DNA from: Cristatella mucedo
Lineage: Eukaryota > Bryozoa > Phylactolaemata > Cristatellidae
Length of the DNA stretch: 64,000 nt
NCBI GenBank assembly: GCA_009760855.2
Contig: WPIO01000109.1
Span: 892,501-956,500 of the forward strand
Reading direction: 5' to 3'
Shown: piece by piece, positions 57,790-64,000 of the stretch
Layout: every line of letters begins with the position of its first letter
Position numbering within the stretch: the first letter of the stretch is position 1
Translations under genes and position numbers: made by a program
Notes under the pieces: generated by a model
Seen by the model: only the letters and a program-made list of their open reading frames with translations
Databases searched by the model: none
What the model was told of the DNA's origin: nothing

Positions 57790-58440
57790 ATGTGTGCATG
57801 TATCTCCGTCAATAATTCCACAAAGTCATAAAGACCATGTGGGTGTTACGCAGGAGATTTTTGTATAGCACACTCACAGCCTAAGCGGCTTTCGGTACGC
57901 ATTCGGTACCCATCAGACTTCGTCTCACGCAACAAAGAGAAAGTGGGAAGCATAGCAGAATCAGGAGAGCAGTTGAGGTAGTGAGTAGCATAGAAGTAGC
58001 AGCTCAGGACCGCTGAAAAAGATGTGCCATAGTCGGCAGTTGGAGAGTAGTTGTCGTTGCACAAGAGCTGTGGAAGCGAGTTCCACAGCCTAGGACCAGC
58101 AGAGCTAAAGCTGCAGTCGCCAACTGTCTTTAAGCGGAGGAATGGGACAGCTAATTTATTGTCCATACAGGACCTGAGGGCACGAATAGGCTGAAACTGA
58201 TGCAGCAGTTCAGCTAGGTACGAAGGAGCCAAGCCGTGGTGGGCCTTGTGGGTCAGCGTAAGAACTTTGCTCTGTATCCTTTGCTCAACCGGCAACCATC
58301 CTAGCTCTTTCAGCAAAGGAGACACGTGCTCAAACCGCTGGGACTTGAATACCAGCCTTGCAGCCATATTCATAGTCCGCTGTAGTGGCATAATAGCTTT
58401 CTTTGGCAGCCCAGTCAAGAGGGAATTACAATAATCCAGC
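57790..58440 (-). mobile_element. LINE B, 5'-truncated copy
   Basis: 3' motif (GTATCTCCGTCAATAATTCC, GTGGGTGTTACGCAGG) and a C-terminal frame 58478-57846 open for 210 codons with LDYCNSLLTGLPKKAIMPLQ and LGWLPVEQRIQSKVLTLTHK. It lies at the right end of E1 and is little diverged from the copy at 48596. Confidence 0.85.
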
Positions 58441-60030
58441 TGTCCTGCTCCTACGGTGCATTGATCTGCTGCTGCCATGCATAAAAAATCTTTAATCTGT
58501 CCTTTAGCCTCAGGTTACGTCCAAGCACCTTTAAAAAAGCTGTAGTCAGTCCATTTCTCAAGAAAGTGACACTAGACTAAGAGAACTTGAGAAACTACAG
58601 CCCAGTCTCCCTTCTATCATTTCAATCAAAGACAACAACAAGAACCAGTCGTGGTCCAACAGATCTATAGTGAAACTTCAAACCTTGCTGGTAAGTTCTA
58701 GTCTGGCTTCAGAGCTAGTCGCTCTCCAGAGTCAGCATTGCTTCGGGTGAACAAAGTGCTCTGCACTGGTTTCGGTTCTATCTCAGTGGGAGAGTTCAGA
58801 GAATTGAATTGAATCGATAAAAATCATCAGAGGCACCTGTGAAATATGGAGTAACTCAGGACTGCATGCAAGATCCGCTTCTTTTGACGGTTCATACTCT
58901 CGCTCTTGAGGATGTGATGGCAAACACAAGGTAAGGCTGTTTCTTTGATGACCCAGGTCCCGATGCCGTAGGTTCGATTCCTGGGGTGAGCGATCCTTTA
59001 TCGCCACTGCAAGCGGTATTGATAGTCGTCAAGGCTATTCTGTTGCTATAAAAAGTAACTGTTTATACATGTGGGATTTATTTATTTATTTAAGGCCAAA
59101 TCTAAACTTTCACTTCCATTCAGATGACACACAGTCGCACGTTTCCTTTGATACCCCCCAGTTGCCGAGCTCTGTGAATTCTCTCAACTCCTTTACTGCA
59201 TGTACTAATTACATCCTCACAATAAAGGCAGCAACGTTTCCTAAATTAAATGGTGATAAAACTAACTTACTAGTTCTAAGTGAAATAAGTGTGATTCAAA
59301 AGTTGGAAAGGCTGACGCTCAAAATCGGCTCTGTCAGCACATACCCGGTCGAATCTGCACGAAATCTAGGTGTTATGACCTTTCGTTAGAAGACCACATC
59401 TGCTCCACAAGCAAGTTTGCCTTCTTTCAGCTAGATAACATTGCTAAAATTCGGGCTTGTTTAGATAAGGATACCATAGCTAAGTTGGTCCATGCATTCG
59501 TGACATCCCGTCTTGACTTGTGTAACTCACTTCTTTTACCTTTTACCTTTTACCTTTACTTTGGATTACCGGCCTGTGCTATCAGATGCTTACAGCTTGT
59601 GCAAAGCTCCGGAAACCAGAAGGATGATGAAAAAAACACAGCCCTGCAGATAGGCTTGTCTGTCGTGAGCGTCGCAGTTGCTATATCTCACTACTTCTAG
59701 CCGACCTGAAATGTCTACTAATCAAGCGACGGATCGAATTGAAGGTTCTGCTGCTTTTTTTAAGTCACTTCATTCTTTGGCTTCAACCTGTCTATAAGAT
59801 CTACTCACCCGTCAGGCCATGCTTCGCTTTTCAGAATCTAACTGATTACTAATATCTCGTATAAACCTCAAAGCCTTTGCAGACCGTCCATTTAGTTCGT
59901 ATACTCCCAAAGCCTGAAACTGACAACCGAATTGCGTCACGACATGCCTTGACTTGACAATATTTAGAAGTAGATAAAAAACGCACCTAGCGATGACAAA
60001 ATTTTGTGGGTCCCTGTGATTCGTCCTCTA
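58441..60030 (+). mobile_element. LINE A, RT copy interrupted by SINE1
   Basis: Starts in the RT N-terminal region (GTGCATTGATCTGCTGCTGC) and continues after a SINE at about 58928-59096 with FHFHSDDTQSHVSF, where the catalytic YADD is HSDD, then VIQKLERLTLKIGS and the C-terminal part. A TTTTACC repeat (59534-59560) is inserted in the coding sequence. It breaks off at GTGGGTCCCTGTGATTCG. Confidence 0.75.
58928..59096 (+). mobile_element. SINE1 inside LINE A
   Basis: AAGGTAAGGCTGTTTCTTTG, box B GTAGGTTCGATTCCTGG, core TATCGCCACTGCAAGCGGTA, tail (TTTA)n. Flanked by LINE A sequence GATGTGATGGCAAACAC and ATCTAAACTTTCACTTCC. Confidence 0.8.
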
Positions 60031-60348
60031 TTTGCGGCCTGTATAGGATGTGTATGCATGCTACATGCGTTTGCTCGATTACATTAATGTGAGTGCAATT
60101 GTATTCTATACCAGGGATCGTTAGCTTGCTCGTAACGAAATGTACAGTTGAGATTGAGCCCGGCACCTACAGCTAACCTACACGTAACTTAATCGTGTTT
60201 AGAGAATCCTTGCTCTTCCCGTGCTTAGATGGTTAAGCTTTAAGCATGATGTAAATAGCCTATTACTGAATTTGCTTTTGTTTCTTGGTGCCTCCTTTTT
60301 TGAACCATATCAATGATGATATTCGTACCATATCAATGATGATACAAT
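60031..60348. other. No feature recognised
   Basis: Contains a local duplication of CATATCAATGATGATA (about 60307-60342). Nothing else seen. Confidence 0.3.
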
Positions 60349-60727
60349 CTAAAAGTTGGTGGGACATAACTGAGGATGTGACATATTTATGATGTTAGCT
60401 ATGCATGAAAGCAGCAGATAAATGCATTGCAGAAGCAGAAAAGCGGGAACGGAGTCTAGGCGACTGGATACTTGTTTTGATTTGGGTGCGAACATTAGGA
60501 CAGGGTCACTGGTGACTAGTTTAGTTGCAAACCATAGAGCGGTAACAGGAAATGATTTATTATCGACATAAGCGTTTTTGGATTGTGCCTCAGTGATTCT
60601 ATGTTATATGCATCTAATAAAACATTCCATTATACATTATATAAAACATTTGCATAGCACCCTCAGAGGACCCAATTTTCACGGACTCTACATATGCTAT
60701 GAAAGAGCTATTATAATAAGCTTAGCG

Positions 60728-60905
60728 ATGAGCCGTGATGGCATGCTAGGTAAGGCAGTTGCTTTCTCGACCTCGGTCCCGATATCCTGGGTTTGATTCC
60801 TGTAGTGGGCCTGTATCGCCACTGTAAGTGGTGGAGATAGCCGTAAAGGCTCCTATGTAGCTATACCAAAAGAGGCTGTTTAATTAGCTAGGATTTGTTT
60901 ATTTG
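60728..60905 (+). mobile_element. SINE1, E2-specific
   Basis: GAGCCGTGATGGCATGCTAG, box B GGGTTTGATTCCTG, core TATCGCCACTGTAAGTGGTG, TTTA-like tail. E1 reads through this site (near 55920). Confidence 0.85.
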
Positions 60906-61466
60906 TTTTATTAATTGATACAATTAAGCAAGAATAACATGGTTAGAAATGACAGGCACTGCCTCGCTAAAGCAAGAATGGTGTCCGCACGTACAAGAAC
61001 ACAAAAGATGAATTTTAGGGACATCTTAAATGTTGCAATGCACAGTTGCGGATTGAGCGTTTCCTGTAAATTAAAAAAATCAGGGATTTTGTGTTTACGT
61101 TCAGGAATAAGCTTTAGATTTTGACTGTACAGTTAGTGTCATTGTAACGGTTCCATTCCAGTGCTGGGCTTGCTCCCACTTTGCATTAGTAATCGAGACG
61201 ACATCTGTTGGATACATGTTCAATTGCAGCTGCCCCAGGTACTACGGTTGCTCGAGCCACCGAACGTCAGAGCACGGACAGGTTTTCAAGAAGGGGGCAG
61301 CTTTACGTCTGTCGATTACTGACGGTGAGCTTGGCAGCTGAGCCTGGATTAGGAGCAGCAGGCGAGCTTCTGAATTACTTAACCGAGCCCGTAGGAAATC
61401 ACTGAGTCCAGTCGATGCTTATGAGCAGCCTAATTGATGATGTTAAAAACTGAATAATGTCTGACT

Positions 61467-61644
61467 GGTGAGCCGTGATGGCACACTAGGTAAGTTGGTT
61501 GCTTTCACGACCTCGGTCCCGAGGTCGAGGGTTCGATTCCTGTGGTGGGTGATCCTTTATCGCCACTGCAAACGGTGGTGATATCCGTAAAGGCTCTACT
61601 GTCACTACATAAAAGAGGCTGTTTAATAAGCCAGGATTTTTTTC
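61467..61644 (+). mobile_element. SINE1, E2-specific, best-preserved head
   Basis: GTGAGCCGTGATGGCACACT, box B GAGGGTTCGATTCCTG, core TATCGCCACTGCAAACGGTG, end AAAAGAGGCTGTTTAATAAG. E1 (near 56500) lacks it. Confidence 0.85.
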
Positions 61645-62680
61645 TGCGATTTCGAACAGGTCGATTGAATGTCGCCGTCGGAACAAGCAATAACTGTAGC
61701 GAGCCGACTTCCCAACGCTCTTGCAATGCAAAGCAATTTAATTTACTGCCAGATTTCCACCAAAGCGAGTGGCAAAAACGCAAACGCCCCAATCACCATC
61801 CAAGTTTTGATGGTGGAAGCAGTCAGAAAAGCCGACGGCTCATTTCCCCTTCGGTTTATGCAGAAGTTAACTCGTACAGACGCTTCAGCTGACTTCCATG
61901 CGACCGCTCCTGCCTGGGTGCTAGTTGCAACTGCTAGGCCTCGGCAGGCGGTTTCTCAAACCCAGTTAAACCACCACCTCCATAAATCGCCATGGGCATA
62001 TATCAGAAGCGGTGCGCCCCATTATCGGCGCGGCCATAAACTACATGGCGCGAGCCATAAAATCCTTTGTGCGAGCTATAAATTCAAGGGTGCTCTGCAA
62101 ACTTCGCTAGGCCACAAACGTAGCTGAATCATACACTTCGAATAGCAAAGCAATAAAGCAACCACATTTGTTCGACCGAAGTTACTTTCATGCATCCATC
62201 CGGTGGTGAGTAGTTGTGCTGAGCACGAGCGGCTGTGCGGTTGTTACGGGGTCATTCGGAAGCGACCGTCGTATTAGGCGTAAGGTACATGCTGTCGTTG
62301 TGATTATGCTAATGGTTTGTTGCAGTTAGCCCCTTGTGCAGGATACTGTGTTGCATTGTGTTGCTGTAGTGGACGTATTGCTAGCTCCCGGTCAATGCAC
62401 GTCCCGTACGTCGTGTCGCTTCTTGAACAAGGGAGGGTTGCACGGTCAAGACACGGTCATAGTGCTACCCCTGCAGTGTTAGGCTGCCGATCATGGCCGT
62501 GCAACAGGCGTACAGAGCTCTTAGCATGGAAACTTCCGAGGATAGAGTGCCAGCAGTGGATACAATTGAGATCATTGCATACGATAGATGTAGGGCATCT
62601 ACTAACCCAGCCGTGCTGGGGTGTTTGCTGACCACCGATCGAAGGCCACAAGGACTCGCCTAGAAGGTCGGTGAGCCTGA

Positions 62681-62850
62681 CGAGCCGTTGCAGCACACTA
62701 GTCAAGGTGGTTGATTTCAAAAACTTTGATTTCGCGGTCGTAGATTCGAATCCTGCAGTGGGCGATCCTTTATGGCCACTGAAAGCTGTGGTGATAGCCA
62801 TAAAGGGCTTTTCTGTTCCTATGTAAAAGAATGTCGAATCAGCTAGCATT
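62681..62850 (+). mobile_element. SINE1 in E2 (shared with E1)
   Basis: GAGCCGTTGCAGCACACTAG, box B GATTCGAATCCTGC, TATGGCCACTGAAAGCTGTG. Same copy as 57558-57728. Confidence 0.8.
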
Positions 62851-63271
62851 TCTTGTTAGAACAATGCCCCAGATGATCCCGTTTATGTCAGCCACCTTCC
62901 ACAGGTGCTATAGAGTGTCTGTGAGATGATCAGGGCAGCCAAGATGCCAGTTTTCAAAGATGTAGCTCCGAGGCACTATTGTCGTTCGCATCTCCCGATG
63001 CGCAAAAAAACGATGTGGTAATTTTGGTGCTGAAATTATGCTCAGTGAACCAATCCGCCTTGTGAACTTTCCCTGACATGATTGGTAAGGAGCCAAGTTG
63101 CCTACTGATATTGTTTTAAGTTGAGGTAGCGTGTGAACAATTGCATACTTTGACTGTGAACCGCCCTATGGTCATCCAGTATCGACTGTGCAATTTGTTG
63201 TATTTTTGATTACCAAACGTGATTGCTTATGATTGCCATGCGATGATATCCTGTGATTTTTTCAAGGCAAA

Positions 63272-63432
63272 ATGAGCAGCTTTCTTGGCAAAACCTACAT
63301 CTACTACCGCTGTGACCAAAATATTGGAGTGGATGAAGACTTACACAATGAATTCAAAGGGCACTCTTGCTTCTGTACCGAGCAGATCTCCAAACGAGCT
63401 CAGGAGCAGCGGACTATGAAGCCAGTGTCGAG
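63272..63432 (+). CDS. Schlafen-like paralogue, first coding exon (gene runs off the window)
   Basis: 161 bases, exactly the length of exon 1 at 27113-27273, ending in the same phase at a GTGAGC donor. The peptide begins MSSFLGKTYIYYRC and contains GVDEDLHNEFKGH, in which the two glutamates of the schlafen active site (E22, E27) are kept and the EFK form is closer to the family consensus than the ELK of the other copy. In-frame TGA at 63254 and GGCAAAATG before the start fix the start codon. Homology to the first locus extends upstream (ATTACCAAA...GTG) and into intron 1 (AGTCGCATTCAT, CGCCAGCTTGC) to about 63610. The remaining exons must lie to the right. The frame is intact, so it could be active, but completeness cannot be judged. 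Confidence 0.8.
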
Positions 63433-63689
63433 GTGAGCACGGTCATATTAGTGTGTGCTCCTAGGATGTACCCACTAGAAAGACTTATCTAGACAGGGAA
63501 ATGCCTAATTTTTCAAAGTTTGCATGCCAGATGCGGTTCAAACGCACCGACGTCAGTGCTAGCTATTTTAAATTGAGCCAAAGTCGCATTCATTTCGCCA
63601 GCTTGCACCAATATGTTTGCTCGTATATACTAGGAAATTAAAAAGAACTTTCAAGCCACGAATGCTACATGGGGTCTGCATGTTGTTAT

Positions 63690-63960
63690 TGCTAAACTTA
63701 GCCACTTAACACAGTACAATTCAGGCTTGCTTAGACCAGGATTGTATATCCACTTCGGCTCATTCATTTGGTAAATCCGTCTCATGTACTGCAACTCATC
63801 GCATGCTAACCTACCGGCCTGTGCAATCGGGTTCTTACTGCTTGAGCAAAAGTCTCCAGCTAGGTTTGTTTGACGTGAGATTCTTGGTTTCCACATCACA
63901 ATACTTCCAGTCAACCTACTCCTAGTCAAGCAGAGTAGCAATTTCAACCTTGAACCGCGG
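63690..63960 (+). mobile_element. LINE A-like RT C-terminal fragment
   Basis: TCAGGCTTGCTTAGACCAGG, TACTGCAACTCATCGCATGC, CCTACCGGCCTGTGCAATC and CCAGCTAGGTTTGTTTGACG parallel LINE A near 8855-9010, strongly diverged. It lies in intron 1 of the paralogue. Confidence 0.65.
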
Positions 63961-64000
63961 TCAACGTGAAGGCGACGGTCGTGAGCTCGAGCCGACAGCA

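Larger units (their letters stand above)
60349..62905. repeat. Direct duplication E, copy E2
   Basis: Counterpart of 54856-57770 in the same orientation about 5.5 kb away. It carries two SINE1 copies (60728, 61467) absent from E1 and one shared with it (62681). It runs up to the upstream flank of the schlafen-like paralogue. Confidence 0.8.

Noticed and set aside
61467-61545. tRNA gene
   Set aside because: Box A and B are present, but the sequence cannot form a full cloverleaf and continues into the SINE1 body repeated elsewhere.

Overview
The window is nuclear DNA of an animal, probably a marine invertebrate. It has intron-split genes with GT-AG junctions, an animal-type TPPP/p25-alpha gene end, a schlafen-like (AlbA_2) gene, and a very dense, nested load of degenerate retrotransposons. 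I cannot fix the species from sequence alone. There are no operons, rRNA genes, CRISPR arrays or free-standing tRNA genes.

Host genes, all on the + strand: (1) the last two exons of a TPPP-like gene (6856-7006 and 7714-7896); its earlier exons lie outside the window or were not found. (2) A complete six-exon schlafen-like gene, 27113-40167, 223 aa, whose exons are separated by up to 7.2 kb of transposon-filled intron and which no single open reading frame reveals. (3) The first exon of a paralogue of that gene (63272-63432), with homologous flanks, running off the right edge. The pair is a direct duplication about 36 kb apart, and both copies keep the acidic residues expected of a schlafen-type nuclease.

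Repeats make up most of the rest. LINE family A is a CR1/L2-type non-LTR element ending in GAGATTAAGTTCTCTGAGGG...(TTA)n. It is present as more than 20 copies, all broken, the longest on + at about 20940-25695. LINE family B is a relative whose 3' end carries a conserved 55-base motif and an (ACATT)n tail; copies are at 14073-15890, 48596-50420 and 57790-58440. SINE1 is tRNA-derived, with a conserved internal hairpin and a (TTTA)n tail. SINE2 is tRNA-derived, and its tail copies the LINE A 3' end. Four solo LTRs can be delimited by target-site duplications: 4880-5832, 6282-6540 (imperfect), 21179-22212 nested inside 21036-22544, and 45496-46779. A decayed hAT-type transposase lies on - at 18010-20751, interrupted by two SINEs and one LINE.

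Two further repeat classes were identified only by comparing the window with itself. Family D is anonymous, with four copies near 12.3-13.8, 16.5-17.1, 41.4-44.4 and 45.2-48.0 kb. Family E is a direct duplication, 54856-57770 versus 60349-62905, in which the presence or absence of SINE and LINE insertions orders the events in time.

Layout: 1-6.7 kb nested LINE A and solo LTRs; 6.8-8.3 kb TPPP 3' exons; 8.5-26.2 kb LINEs, family D, hAT fossil and nested LTRs; 26.9-40.2 kb schlafen-like gene with repeat-rich introns; 40.2-62.9 kb repeats, a (GA)n tract of about 540 bases, a perfect 60-base palindrome and the E duplication; 63.2-64 kb start of the schlafen-like paralogue.
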